Below, piece after piece: positions 24,796-37,900 of a stretch of 64,000 nt of DNA. Below the pieces are notes generated by a model. The model searched no databases. It was not told the origin of the DNA and was given only the letters and a program-made list of their open reading frames with translations. Every line of letters begins with the position of its first letter. Position 1 is the stretch's first letter. The translations under genes and the position numbers were made by a program. The DNA comes from Gordionus sp. m RMFG-2023 (lineage: Eukaryota; Nematomorpha; Gordioida; Chordodea; Parachordodidae). The DNA lies in contig NC_088777.1 of the NCBI RefSeq assembly GCF_954871325.1, positions 37,363,366-37,427,365 on the forward strand, in the 5' to 3' direction.

Positions 24796-25302
24796 CAATG
24801 GCATAAAATAATACATAGACTAACGAGGCATTCATCAAAAGTGCACATCAATAAAAAAAAAGCTGAGGACGACAATTACGCGTAGCATATTCATTTTTTT
24901 TAAAATTTAATGTAGGCGAAGTAAAATAATATCCTACCTCACAATTATTCCAAGGTTATTCTCACAAGAAAATATGTTTTTAGCCGACCAAATTAAAAAA
25001 TTTTAGAGTATTCTGAATCCTATATAGGTTATCAAAATGGTGTGTCACGTGGTCCACAGCTGATTTGCATTCAACAACGCTTTAAAGGGCATTATTATGA
25101 ATGAATCGTCAGTCTATATTATATATTATTAATCCCAACACTACATAAATATATATCTCAATAAAAATGTTTACGAAAAGATTTCATTTTTGCTAATCTT
25201 CAAAAATCTTTGAAGATGTTTTATTTTGAGAAGTTTATGAAGTCCCTGGTTAATAAAATGAAAAAAAAACCTTATGAAATCATTTTTATTATTAAGCGCA
25301 TG

Positions 25303-25384
25303 CAGTGGTGTCAATAGCCTTTACAATCACTTCAATTATTTTAAGGGGCTCAAGCCCTTGCGTCCTCTCCCCGTGACACTACTG
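25303..25384. mobile_element. Tiny hAT-like remnant, 82 bp
   Basis: Begins CAGTGGTGTCA and ends TGACACTACTG, an inverted pair. Between them is GGGGCTCAAGCCC. The flanks do not show a clean duplication. Probably an extreme deletion derivative. Confidence 0.5.
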
Positions 25385-25974
25385 AATCTGCATGGCTAAT
25401 AATGCCTAAAGATGTGATAGATACTGAAATTTTCCCTATTATGTAATTATATAAAGTGATCAAAGTAGATAATTGCTACATAATCAAATATTGGTGTTCT
25501 ATCTAGTTGTTAATAATAACATACCTTTTTTGCATATATTATTTTAAATTAATTTAATTTTTTTAAATTGAGTGTATAAGAGTTCATTGGATAGGCCGTG
25601 TCTTGGTTCGACTTAATTTTGATATTTACGTTAAACAGCTTTTGAACTAGGACATTGTTATAAGTGTTTTGTGGTCATTTTACTTTGCTTTTTTCGATTA
25701 TTTTAATCTTATAAAATTATTTTTTCTTTTACTTTTTAAGCTATTTAGTCGAAGCTAAATGGCCAGCTAAACAGCAGCACCACATGGTCAGAGAGCTGAC
25801 TTACAATGTAAAATAAATAAGATAAGCCATAATAAATACTGTCAAAATATACGAAAATTGGCAAATTGACTATTATTTTTTTTTAAATTTAGGGTATCGC
25901 GACCCCCCCCCCTTTCATCCCCCCTATAGGAAATACATTTCATTTTACATTAGAATCAATCCAATTTTTTTATC

Positions 25975-26215
25975 CTACAGCGGTTTGTCTTGAATGGCCT
26001 GTATCAAATCCCGATTTAAATCCAATAAAGAATTGCCCAAGCTTTTAAGTTATTGGCAAACATGAACATAAAAAAATGCGATTTGATAAATAGGGTGAAG
26101 AATTTGCAGAATTATTTTTAGAAAAAATATTAGACCTTGATATGGACTCTGCCTAAATAAATTAAGGGCCGTCATTAGCAATTAAAGGCGACGTAGCCAA
26201 GTATTATAGCTAAAA
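25975..26215 (+). pseudogene. Tc1/mariner transposase C-terminal fossil
   Basis: The + strand reads LEWPVSNPDLNPIKN, the well-known Tc1/mariner motif leading to the third catalytic acidic residue (usual form W(P)xxSPDLNPIEN). A worn tail follows, ending KGDVAKYY like the family's GGxTKYY end. Here the expected Glu/Asp after NPI reads Lys, and several stops and shifts interrupt the tail. The upstream two thirds are not present. Confidence 0.75.
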
Positions 26216-27470
26216 TGCGGCTATTTTGATTCCTAAAGCGTTATAATGGCGTTTATTTTGATTTGAATTCTACCTTTTTAATATATCATATCTCATAATT
26301 TTTTTATCAATATTAATAAAACCAACATTTTCAGTTATGTAGCCACGGGAGGCACACTCCAAATCAAAAAAAATATTCGGTCCCCAAATTCATTTCTGTA
26401 ACTTTTTGCCCCTCCCCAACCAAAGCTTCCTGGGTAGTGTGCATATCATTTAAATATGATATATTGTTTTCAAATATTTGCCAAATATTTTTAATAACGA
26501 AGTTCTAATAAAATATAATTTTGGGGATAGTATATCGCATGCTGGGCTTTGGTCCAGGACTCTGAAATATTTATCAAGCGAATAAATTATTAATACAATC
26601 AATTCATTCAATAAAAATTCTGCATTCGGACTTGATAAACTTAGATCATCCCTTTTACAATAACATTTTAAAGATTATCAGATAGCCCGATAAAAAATGG
26701 TAGATGAATCATAAATTTCTCTTTTATTTAATGACTGGTGAATAATAAATTTCCCCTATTTTTATGAGGTATTAATCAGAAATGTACCTAAATTATGATG
26801 AGATATTTAAGAAATTTTTCTTTATTTTGATAAACTATTCTAGTTGAAATTATATATTTAGTACTTTTAAATTACAAATTTTGTAATATTTATTTGAATT
26901 ATATTATTTTTAAAATATTAACAGTTTTTACAAATCTGTATTATTATTTAGGGCTAAGAATAAAATTAGAGATCAAAAGTGTGGCCCATCAAGATATTTA
27001 AAAAGGTATTTTGGCCCAGCTCGTCCCAAAAAACTCATACAATCTTACCAGTCCTGCCATAATAATTTATATAAAGGACAAACGTCTAACCAGAATAAAT
27101 TTTGCACAACTTTTCTAACCTAGCCTGGGTTCTTTTTGCAAAGATTGCGTGGCAGATTCGCGGCCTAGCCCATGGAAATTTTCTATGGAGCTTTTCGGGC
27201 CAACTGGTAATTAATTTTTATGAAGAAAATGACAAATTTGTCTATCAGCTCGCCAAGTTCATAAAAATATTTTGAATATGTCCAGGGCATAAAAAATTTT
27301 TTGACAGATGGAATTTGGTCTGGGTTGTGCCGAACTCTCTAGCCTATGGAGCTTTGGGCCATGTTAATCTCGGATAAAAATTATATATTAAATGTATTGT
27401 ATCCCTAAAAAGATATTTAAATTATTTAATAAATATAAATATATAAGGATTAAAACATTCACAATTAGAT
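26216..27470. other. Spacer with worn GGCC-rich repeats
   Basis: No gene seen. GC-rich words (GGCCCAGCTCG, AGCCTGGGTTC, CGGCCTAGCCC, CGGGCCAAC) at 26980-27365 suggest one or more decayed non-autonomous elements whose ends cannot be fixed. Confidence 0.4.
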
Positions 27471-30339
27471 GCTGCATTGATCAAAATATAAGATGGCGCC
27501 AAAAATGTTTCCTTTAGTAAAAAATTTTTTTTGAATCCTTAATATTTAAAACTCACACCACTAATAAAAGAACCATTGTTCTTAAAGATAAAGTTTTCTC
27601 TGATTAATATTTGAAGAAGCAATTGTGATAGATAATAAAGGTCTGCAATGCACAACCCGGTATTGGGCAGTCTGAAAAAAGTATTTGGGCAGTGCGAGAC
27701 AAAAAAATTATTGATGAATTCTGATATTTGATAGAAGTGATAATCCATAAAGTTTAGTATTCCAAGACAAATCAACCAGGATTCGGCCGACCCCCTTCGC
27801 TTTTTAAAAAATTTGGTAAACAAGGAAAGGTATTGTAATTAAAAAATAGCCAAAATTTTTGACTCCTATCATTTTTATTTTTTGGAGATATTAGAATTCA
27901 AAATGGCAAAAATGACGTATTTTTACCATTATCTGCCCTCATTAAATTAAGCATATCTTAAAAACTACATAATTGTAAAAACAAATTTAATATAAAATAT
28001 AAAAATTTCATATAAAGATTATATTTTTAGATAAAAATTTTTTTTTTGATTTTCCCAATTTCCGACCATTTTATTTTATATATAAGAACTAAAAACGATT
28101 TATTGGAAATAATACGACCTTTAAATTTATTTTAAAAATTTAGCAGACAATTACTAAACTCTTTTTTTATATTTATAAAAAAAAATTGGTCTGGGAAGCG
28201 GCCAGCTTCATTCTCAAAAAAATGATTAGAAAAGTGTATAAATATTTTCCCGAAAGAGTCTTTGTATAAAATTATATATGAAACATTTAATGGTTTTTCT
28301 TGAACTTCAATTTATTATAAAATTATTGCCCATATAACATATACCAAGTTTAGAGTTCTTGAATATATGAATCAGAATCTTGTACATTTCATATATAGCG
28401 CCCTAAATATTACACAATAATTGATAGTGCAAATTTAAAAATCGAATATATAACTGACTTTTAAAAGATTCTAATTTTTCGGTAGCGCATTTACTTTCTT
28501 TTGATGACTAAGTATAACTACGGCTAGTAGCAGTTAACTGTGAAACTAATGTTAAGATATGTTTTGTCAAGTAATGTCGTCTATACTTGGAAATGTAAAG
28601 AAATTAGAAAGGCCCGGATGAGTGTAAAAACTTTATTATATTTCTTCCGCTTTTGATTTTTCCCTAAAACAAAGGCTTACCACCAAATCCAGATATTTCT
28701 CCCAAGATTATATTTTCATCATGATATGATAAATATTCTATAGTGCTTCTATTGAATTCGAATACATATTACTTCTAAACTGTCGGAATCACTGTGTGAA
28801 TTTTTTGTGTTCCAGGTATCGGTCTAGTTTCTGAAAATATTTCTCTGAGTAATAGCTTTGTCATCATTATTTTTTTGAATTATATATTAAAAATATATGC
28901 CATTAATATTATCTTTAGCTTCGTACAATTCATATGATGTTGCTATGAGTAATGTCTTGAATTAATATAGTGAGTGTGTGTTATTGAATGATTAATCAAT
29001 TTTAAATTTTTATTTATTTTATTGATTGAAACTATCAATTTACTTATTTTTATTTACAAGTAAGGCAATGCCGATATTAAGTAAAAAATCGGCTTTAGAA
29101 ATCCGATACAATATTTTTATTGTTTTGGATTATTTTATGATAATATTTTATTTTGTAATTAAATTAATATTTATAATGTTTTAAAAATAGGTAAATAAAA
29201 TTTGATATTATTTTTGACGCCATATATGAAATATACAAGAATTCAGAATTCAAGTTAATATTCATTAAATATATGTTATATGGGCAAATAATTTTATAAT
29301 AAATTGTAAATAATCAGAGTTGTTAAACGCTATTTTTAAAAGTAGCGCGCTACCGTAATAGCTATTTGTCAAAAAAAGTAGCGCGCTACCGCTTTCGCTA
29401 TTTGTGAAAAAAAGTAGCGCGCTATTAGCTACTTTTTTCTAAAAGTAGCTTTAGCTACTTTTAAGCTACTTTTTATAAAAAAAAATTTAGAAACAAATGA
29501 AACAAATTTTTTTTATTTTTTTTTTGCTTATAATGTAAATGTATAATAAATAATATATAAAAATCAACATTTATAAATATAAAAATATAGTTAGTTTAGA
29601 TTATAAAAAAATAAGCAATATAAATAAATATTTATTTTAATTTGTTGCATTTTAATAATAATATCATTTCAATATTATCATCCCCAAGTCTAGAACGACG
29701 ATCAGAAAGTATAAGCTTTGCTTTACTAAATAATCTCTCGACACTAGCACTTGAGGGCAAGGGGGTATTAAATTTTATATATAAATTTTTAATATATGAA
29801 AAATTATCAAAAATATTCATTTCAATATTTTTTGTTTGAAAAAAAAGATCAATTGGATTTTCTATTAAATCATCTTTAATTTCAAAAAAATTATTTGAGG
29901 ATATCTTCGTGGTAGATACTCGGCAATCTATGTTTGTTGGAGTAAGATTATTCAGCTTAGCCATTAGCCTATCGCGTTGATGTTTTTATCCATATACTCC
30001 TAATATAAGCTATATTTAAAACAACACAGAAAATAACCTGCAAATTCTAATAAATCATTTGATTTAATTTTTTTTCTTATTTGCACATTTTTAACTTCAA
30101 TTAAATATACTACTGTCCCTTCCCTGTTTAAGCTATTAAAGGGCAAAAATTAATATTATTAATCCCTGGTTATTATGATTAATTCATCAATAAATATTTT
30201 ATTAATTATTGCAAATATTCATTCTTATATGTGTATGCTATGTTCTTCACAAATAAATAATGAAAACTGTATTTTATAAACTACTCTAATTTAATTGGTA
30301 ATGATAATTTAAAAGTATCTTGTATTTAAGTTACTCTAA

Positions 30340-30482
30340 TTTAGTAAAAGATACAAGAATCTTTTATCTTGTATCTTTTTGATTATTTGAAAAAGATACT
30401 AGTATCGTATTTAAGATTCATTTTTTTAAAAAGAATCTGTATCTGTATCTAGATTCTTTTTCTGGAGGACCTGCCCAACTCT
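30340..30482. repeat. Worn end of a further GATAC-repeat hAT
   Basis: Carries GAATCTGTATCTGTATCTAG and ends GGACCTGCCCAACTCTG, which inverted starts CAGAGTTGGGCAGGTCC. This resembles element B in its GTATCTGTATC words but has a different terminus. No partner end seen. Confidence 0.4.
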
Positions 30483-30812
30483 GTCAATAACCATATCTTA
30501 TTAAATGTTAGATACTTTACAATAAAAATTAATGAAATAATCCACCTCTGTTTTATATTTTATTAGTTAATTTCACTAATTTTATTTATAATTTGATATA
30601 AATTATGATAATCATAATATTACTAAAATATGTGTGTATTTAGTTAATAAAAATTCTGTAAATAATGTGAAATATTAAAATACTAAATATTTTATAGATT
30701 AAATAATAACCATTCCATTCTGATAAAAATCATAACTTAAAATAAATATTATAAATAAATTTGTGATATAACCTAAATGCCTTCAGGTAGTTAGACCCAT
30801 ATCAGTAACCAT

Positions 30813-32352
30813 CAGAGTTGTTAAAAGATACTTTTTAAATGGATCTAGATACAGATACATAGTCTCAAAAGTTATCTAGATACAGATACAGCGTCTAAAA
30901 AGTTATCAAGATACAGATACAATTTTTAAATGTATCTGTATACAGATACATTTTTTTAGGCTCTTATAGGTTTGCATAAACCTAAATTAATATTATATTG
31001 TGAAAATTCATGAAATGAGCTAAAAATTTATTGACGCGATATAACATTTATCAGAATATAACTAATTTTAATATAATATATGAAAATATATGATTAAATA
31101 ATTATTAGATTTCAGTAATAAAATATTTCCAAAATTTTGATCATTTAGGCATCCTCGTTTATCTGTGAAGACATTTTTAGCAACACTAAATAGTCTTTCC
31201 ACAGGGGCGCTTGAAGGAATTGTAGTGTTATATTTAATAAATAACAATTTTATATCAGTTCTTTAAAAATGCTAAAATCTCTACATTTATTTTTGAAAAA
31301 GTTATTTAAAATTTGTTGATTATCAAAATTTAAATCATTATTAGAAATTATATCTGTAGGGTACTGAAAAAAATCTGAAATTAAATTATTTGTTTTTTTT
31401 GGCAGGTTATTTGCTTGCAGTCAGTTGATGACTTTGATAATTCACCAGCTAATCTTTGTATCAATTGTTTTCTTTTATAATGGCTGCATGCCATCTATAA
31501 TAAAAGCAATAATTAAATCATCTAAAGTGCCTTGAGTTAAAGTCAAAGGTCTTTTAGCAAAAATATTATTGGAGGATGAGCCTTGCCAATATTTTCTTTA
31601 GTATTTTATTTTCCTTCCCCTTTTTTATTTTTGTTAACAAGGTTGGATATTTTCTCTTAAAATTTTAATTAGAATTTTAAATATATAATATCTATACCCT
31701 TATGTGCTTCACGATATTGAACGTTGAAGTCATACTGACGGATATTTTTGTATTTTTAAGTAGACACGGCAAACCTTTTACCATCAGAGAATTAATTGTT
31801 TTCTTTGTTTTGAGATATTATTTTAAAATATGCTCAATTTGGCCATGGTAAAGCAATAGAACTTGTTGCTTCCTCTTCTTCATCGATATAGATCTAAATA
31901 AATATATAAACTTAAAAATTTAGTTATAAAATAAAATTTACCATTTCGATAATGTAATATTAAAATTTGTATGGTTTATTGATAAACTCGGACATAATAT
32001 TTAAATTAATGAATATTTATATATATTTTTTATATATAAGTTTTAATATTTTATGTATATATAATTCTTTATTATAGTATTAATAAATATTAATATATAA
32101 TATATATATATTTATTTATTTCATAAGCTCATATGAAATAAAATAAATTTTACAGTCTAATATTTTTATTTAAAATAAAAAAAAGGGGTATATAAAATGT
32201 ATCTTAAAAAGTATCTAAAAACAGATACAGATACCTCTAAAAAAATATCTAGATACAGATACCTTTCTAAAAAATCTATCTTGATACAGATACAGATACT
32301 ACATTTTTATATCTAGATACAGTATCTAGATACTTGTATCTAAACAACTCTG
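30813..32352 (-). mobile_element. hAT element B, 1540 bp, nested in element A
   Basis: Begins CAGAGTTGTTAAAAGATAC and ends TGTATCTAAACAACTCTG, flanked by GTAACCAT at 30805-30812 and 32353-32360. About ten copies of ATCTAGATACAGATAC or near variants lie within 170 bp of the ends. The - strand keeps only the last third of a transposase, so B is an internally deleted, non-autonomous copy. It landed inside the transposase gene of element A, just after the codons for KVCKMVT. Confidence 0.93.
31143..31490 (-). pseudogene. Transposase C-terminal remnant of hAT element B
   Basis: The - strand reads HYKRKQLIQRLAGELSKSS near 31480 and the dimerization motif IPSSAPVERLFSVAKNVF, TDKRG near 31220-31150. 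The same two motifs stand at the C-terminus of element A's transposase (KHQRDRLMAKLNNL, SSASVERLFSKAK), so A and B are relatives. The frame is interrupted between them. Confidence 0.7.
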
Positions 32353-34100
32353 GTAACCATCTTGCAAACTTTATTATGAATCCTAAAAGACTTGTGGATG
32401 TCAATAATTTTATTTGCAAGTACGTCATATGTCTGGCATCCTATAATCCTTTTAAGGGCTAAGGCTACAGATCTTCTTTTTAAAGTCCTAGGGTCTAACC
32501 AATGGCCTATGATTCCCAAATAAGCTCTAAAAATATTTAATCAGATCAATTTATAAATATAAATAAGTTTTTACCTTCTGTTATGTATCCAACTATCTGC
32601 CGTGGTACATACATAAGATATATCTGATAACTCTACTATTAGAGCATCTTTCATCACTTTGAAGTTGTCGGCTATTTTATTCATAAGTGTCTGGCGACAT
32701 AAAACTGTTGTGCCAGGGGATAAAGTTTTAATCATCAGAGTAAATGATGGATTATCAACCAAAGACACTGGCTGAACTGTGTCAATAATAAAATCAACAA
32801 TAACTTTATCAGCCAATTTTTGTGAAATATTGGCATGTTTATTATCAGTTAATTTGGTTTGGATAGTATTTGTCTTTTTGAATGAAGATTCTCCTATACC
32901 AAAATTTTTTATATGTTTCTCTATTTCCTTATAGCAATTGGCGTGAACAGTCTAATAAAATAAATAATATTATAATTTAAAAATAACAATTTACCTTTAG
33001 GTGTTTCTTCAGGTTATAGCTACTCGATTGATTTGATGATATATTTTTTTTACATTTTAAGCACATGAATTTGAATCCAGATTTTGTTTTAATATTTATT
33101 TAAAAAAATTTTTCAAATTTAGGGAATGGAAACGTTATTAGAGCTATTAAGTACATTTTCTTCCATTGAATCTTCCATATCTGAATCACTTTCAAGGATT
33201 TGGATATCCATGGACGATGCCATTTTAGATTATTAACACAGATTGAAAATATAAATTAAAAATTGAAAACATATTTAAATTTCAAAATTAAATAATAAAT
33301 TATAAAAATTATAATTAATTATGATATTATATTTAAATTTTCATGTTTATACTTACATTCATTATATTTTTAAAAGTAGCGAAGTAGCGCGCTACTTAAC
33401 TACTTTTAAAAAAAGTAGCGCGCTAAAAAATTAAATAATTTTAAAAAAGTAGCGGCTATTAGCTATAGCTACCAAAAAAGATAGCGCGCTAAGTAGCGCG
33501 CTACTTTAACAACTCTGTAAATAATGTTATAAATTGAATTTCTTTTGTAGATAAACAATTTCTATAATTCATTGAAACTCTTATTTATTGTTACTTTAAC
33601 TTACAAGATGAATAATCCTTTATTACCATTAAAAACTGATTAATATATATTTTTATACAAAGAGGCCCTCTTTCGGGAAAATATTTATACACTACACTAA
33701 TATCAATTTTGAAGCGTCTCAGACCGATTTTTTTTATAAATATAAAAAAATAGTTTAGAAATATCTAAATTTTTTATAAAAATTAAAGTTCATATTATTT
33801 CCAAAAAATTGTTTTTATTATATATTAAATAAAATGGCAAGAAATTGGAAAAATCAAAAATCTTTTTTATCTAAAAGTATAATCTTAGTACGTAATTTTG
33901 ATACTAAATTAGTTTTTAAAATATGCCTAATTGAATGAAGGCAGATAATTGTAAAAATACATCATTTTGCCATTTTGAACCCTAATATCTCCAAAAAATA
34001 TAAATGCAACGAGGCTAAAATTTTAACTATTTAATTCCACTAACCTTTCGTTACTTAAAAATTTTTAAAAAATTGAAGGGGATAGGCCGAAAATCTCATT

Positions 34101-34775
34101 TTGCTCATTTGACATGAAATGACCTTATTTTTAATTTAACCACTCTTATAAGTAGTTGTTTGTTCTAGTAACTATATATATTTTGGGTTAGGCCTTGTAT
34201 TTGAAAAAACCAGGCAGGGTCGGGAAACCTTAAAAATTAGAAACGGGCTGGGCCGGATACAAAATTGGCCGGGCAAAGTTAAAACTGGGCCAAACTTAAA
34301 AATTAGTTCAAAACCTCTAATAGATAATGATGTTGAATATAATCATATAAAATTCCGTCTGTGTTTAACATTCGATCTTGAAAAATTTATAATAATTTTT
34401 GTCTATCATAGCCTCATCTTCGAATACATTTCTGGGTATTATTAATTACAACCATCTTTTTTCTTTAATCCTTAAAAAAATTGGATGAATTTTAAAAAAA
34501 AGTAAATATAATAAACATGGCATTCTTAGCCTTCATCATGACAAAGTTATAGAATATAGGGTTAACTGAAGTATCGTAGGTTCACTAAAAATGTAGTGTG
34601 AATTGAAAATAACCAAACATTGTTAACATAGAGAGAAAGATGAGTATCAATTTTTTTAAAAAATATTAAAATGAATAGAAAAGTTAACAGATTTAAATAT
34701 TCATTTTACAAAAAAATTGATACACGTTCAGTGTTCACAAAAATATTGCATAATAATTCAGTAAAAACATTAAAC
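34101..34775. other. Spacer with GGGCC-rich patch
   Basis: No gene. The patch at 34195-34315 has GGGTTAGGCC, GGGCTGGGCCGG, GGCCGGGCA and TGGGCCAAAC words, like the patch at 36765-36820 in inverted style. Confidence 0.4.
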
Positions 34776-34781
34776 TTTATT
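34776..34781 (-). promoter_or_regulatory. Candidate polyadenylation signal of the RanBP3 gene
   Basis: AATAAA on the - strand, about 160 bp after the stop codon. Chance occurrence is possible in AT-rich DNA. Confidence 0.35.
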
Positions 34782-34942
34782 TCTAAAAAAAATGGATAAT
34801 GTACTCCCATTATAATGTTACGATATCTGGAATTTCTATTTATAGAATATTCTAATTTAATAAATCTTTCGCTAGCACTATTAACATATTTCTAAATATA
34901 TATACTTTTGGTAAAAAAAAGGCTTTAATGTCTAAAAAAATA

Positions 34943-37900
34943 CTAAACATGTATAATTTTAAAAAATTCAATTACTTTATCATCAGGACTATTATCAAAA
35001 ACGATTAAATCTTGTTCATCGTTGTCTTCGTAAGTTGTAAGATTTTCATAATTTTTTAAGGCGGTGCCAATATGATCATTTTCAAGTGGCCTCTTATTTT
35101 GGGGTATTTTGTGGTCATTTTGCGATTCAGTACGGGCCATTTCGTTGATGCGAGAATTGAGGGCAGACGTAAGTATTTCTATGTCATTTGTATTGTTAGC
35201 CTAAAAAAAAGTTTGATATTATGTTTTAAAAAAATTGTATCCTCATTTTCATAGACAAACAACGTTATGTATAAATTTGATTGAGCAACTAGCCTCAAGT
35301 TAAGCCCTTAGCTTATAATAAGATTCTAGCATATTATCTCTGAAAAATTATTAGATATTAAAATAAATATTATTTAACATGTATTTGGTATAATTTATAG
35401 TTTAGAAATACTAATAAATAATATATATTATGTTTTGAACATGGAATAGAATTTTTTTTATTCATCGTCAAGCATTTAAAAAATACAGAATGTGTTTATT
35501 ACATGCCTGTCTAATTTGAGAAACACTTAATTTAATATCATAAACAAATCAAACTAACTTTGAATAAATAGGCCTTTAATCCTTTCTTCTCCTCTGTCAA
35601 AATATTTATATCGGACTCGTTGGTGGGATTAGTAGGATTATTTGGATTATTGAATACATCACTGATTGCCAAAAACCTTAATGTTTTTCTGTTTGGGTTT
35701 TCGGCTGTGGTTTTAGAAAATATTTTCGAATTTAGGATGAGCCGCAAATTTCCATGGTTCCTCATTACTTAAAAAAATAAATTTTGAAATATATGAAAAA
35801 CTTAAATTATTTGTTATTGAATAATCAATTTAAAACTATTTTTCTATCTTTTTTTTAAAATTTACCATTCCTTTAAAATTAAGAAATGATTGAAATAAAT
35901 ATAAATTAAAAAAATTTTTAAATTAAATTTCACTTAGTCTGGATTTGAGACCGTCAGAATTATCTTTAGAATCGTTTAGTTTCAAGTACCCACTGCCCTT
36001 TTCGGTCCATGTACTTTGCTCTGAATGAAATTCGTAAAGTTTTCCATATGCCTGTTGTGTTTATAAAGATTTTGGAAAAATGATATGTTTACAATTTTTC
36101 CATGGCTAGAAGGTTGGCACAATTAGATCAAATTAATTTAAATTGATATTTTTTTTAAATAAAAAATTTTATTTTATAAACTAATACTATTTTTTATTTG
36201 TATTTTAATGATTAGTTTTTATTTTTATTTTATTATAAAATGTAATTTAAATAAAAAATCAAAATCAATTTTTTGATTTTTATAAAAAATGGTTATTCCA
36301 TGATAAATCTAAATTTTGATATTTATAAAAAAATAATGATTTTTATTGCCAACCCTGATGGCTAGTTAACAAATGGTGAATGGCCAAATCCTTTCATACT
36401 TAATCCAAACATGTTTGACCCATCCAAAATCAGACTTGGTGGATAAGATCTGATTTTTTTCCAATACCAATGAATATTTAGGATGGCTTAAAATAGGCTT
36501 TTCTAATTGAGTATCGAAGCTTTTAAATCATACGTGGTACAATAAACTTCATTTTGATAAAAATATTTCACTTATAATCTCATAAATCAGCCTCATGTGA
36601 ATTATTTATTTATGAAAAAGGCCTTAATATCTTGATGCATTCTTAGATTATTTAAGTTCATGCATTTTTTAAAGCAATTAGTATATTTCTGTTTAATTTA
36701 ACTTTACAAATATTATAATATATTTAAATTACTATTTTTAATTAAAAATTAAAGGCTGGCTAATAAAAAATTGGGTTAGGCTTGGAATTAGTATAAAATT
36801 CAAAATGGGCCAGGCTCCGATCAAAAATTAGTGTTGTTAAATGGCTCATTTTGATTCGATTTAAAATGGCTAACTCAATATTTAATCAGAAAAAATATTG
36901 TCTAAGCCTCGACATTTCGATAATATATGTCTAGACCTTTGTTCCTTCTGTGAGCAAAATCTTCAGGCTGTTACTATATTATCATTTTTAAGGTTGATTT
37001 CTAATTCTTTATAAATATTATAAAAAACATTATAATATTTTATGTTAATAATCAAAATTATCCAACAAGGTTTCTTGAGTGAGAATTAAAAAATATCAAT
37101 TATTTCATATATCAAAATTTGAACTTAAAAAATGTAAATGGTAACAATTCACTAACTTGAAAAACTGTAATTTCATTTTCTTCTCCTGTTGGTTCATTTC
37201 CATCATGTAAGTTTTGTACCTTGTTAAGTTCCTTCAAATGTTCAAAATGTTGTCTTGCTGATTCATTAATTTCTTTATACTTTATACCATGTTCAAAGGT
37301 ATTTTCTTTTAAATCAGATGGACAAGAATTGGAAGTTGATAATGCATGATTTTCTTTACTCTCTATATAATTATATACTAACATTATTTAATTTCCAAAA
37401 AATATAAATAATTTTTTATGTAATAAATAAGTTAAAAATATAGGTGAGAGAGAATCCATTAAAACTGTAGGGTATATTTAAATTATTAAATGAATGTACA
37501 ATTTTTTTACCTTTATTTATTTGACCAAAAGTTAAATTTTCAACTTTATTGTCATCATTGTTATTATCTTTTTTCTTTATATTTTCTTTATTTATAGATT
37601 TTCCATAATTCAGTTCTTTAGTTTTATATTCATCTTGTAATTTAGGATCTATGTTCTAAATTTATTTGTTAGGGAATTAATTTTTTCTAAAGTACTTCAG
37701 CTCTATCTTGTAAATTTTGGCCAAATATAAAAAGGTTAGCAGTGGTTTTTTCATCATCTGCCTTTTTACTTTAAAAAACCCATTATTTTTCCTAATTTTT
37801 TATATTACTCTTTTGGTTGGTCTTTATATTCTGCTTCTTCTATGCTGCTATGATCTTTTTTATCATTTTTAACTGGACTTAATTCTATATAATGTATATA

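Larger units (their letters stand above)
29632..33223 (-). pseudogene. Transposase gene of hAT element A, interrupted by element B
   Basis: Reads from ATG at 33223 (MASSMDIQILESDSD, an acidic start). A BED-type zinc finger follows at about 33070-32940 (CLKCKKN...NLKKHLK...VHANC, CX2CX17HX4H-like). Next are the segment at 32816-32571 (TVQPVSLVDNPSFTLMIK, ISYVCTTADSWIH), a GT-AG intron of about 45 bp, and AYLGIIGHWLDPRTLKRR to about 32362. Two small introns were recognised (about 32998-32953 and 32570-32528). The frame stops where B is inserted and resumes at 30805 with a one-base loss. The C-terminus at 29964-29632 is the dimerization domain (SSASVERLFSKAKLILSDRR). Upstream of that piece the frame has a stop. 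It is a dead gene, but recent enough for all domains to be readable. Confidence 0.8.
29315..33517 (-). mobile_element. hAT element A, 4203 bp, complete ends
   Basis: Begins CAGAGTTGTTAAACG and ends CTTTAACAACTCTG, flanked by TAAATAAT at 29307-29314 and 33518-33525. Each end carries an array of AGTAGCGCGCTA(C) words (three on the left within about 110 bp, four or five on the right within about 140 bp), probably transposase-binding sites. The - strand encodes a hAT transposase, now broken by element B (30813-32352) and by small changes. Without B the element is 2663 bp, a normal size for an autonomous hAT. A further worn hAT end lies at about 30340-30482 inside it. Confidence 0.93.
27785..34100. 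mobile_element. Large foldback element with arms of about 600 bp, split by hAT A
   Basis: The left arm 27785-28402 is an inverted copy (roughly four-fifths identical by eye) of a right arm that now lies in two pieces, 34100-33526 and 29306-29219. Shared words include GGAGATATTAG, CAAAATGGCAAAA, GTATAAATATTTTCCCGAAA, AAAATTAT(T)TGCCCATATAAC and CATTTCATATAT. The interruption of the right arm is exactly hAT element A with its duplicated TAAATAAT. Removing A leaves about 2.1 kb, with a non-coding centre of about 800 bp (28403-29218). Outer ends are approximate and no target duplication was identified. It could be a long-TIR DNA element (Mutator-like or foldback); the class is open. Confidence 0.72.

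Noticed and set aside
27785-34100. Polinton/Maverick, because of long inverted arms and size
   Set aside because: After removing the nested hAT elements only about 2 kb remains, with no capsid, polymerase, protease or integrase part.
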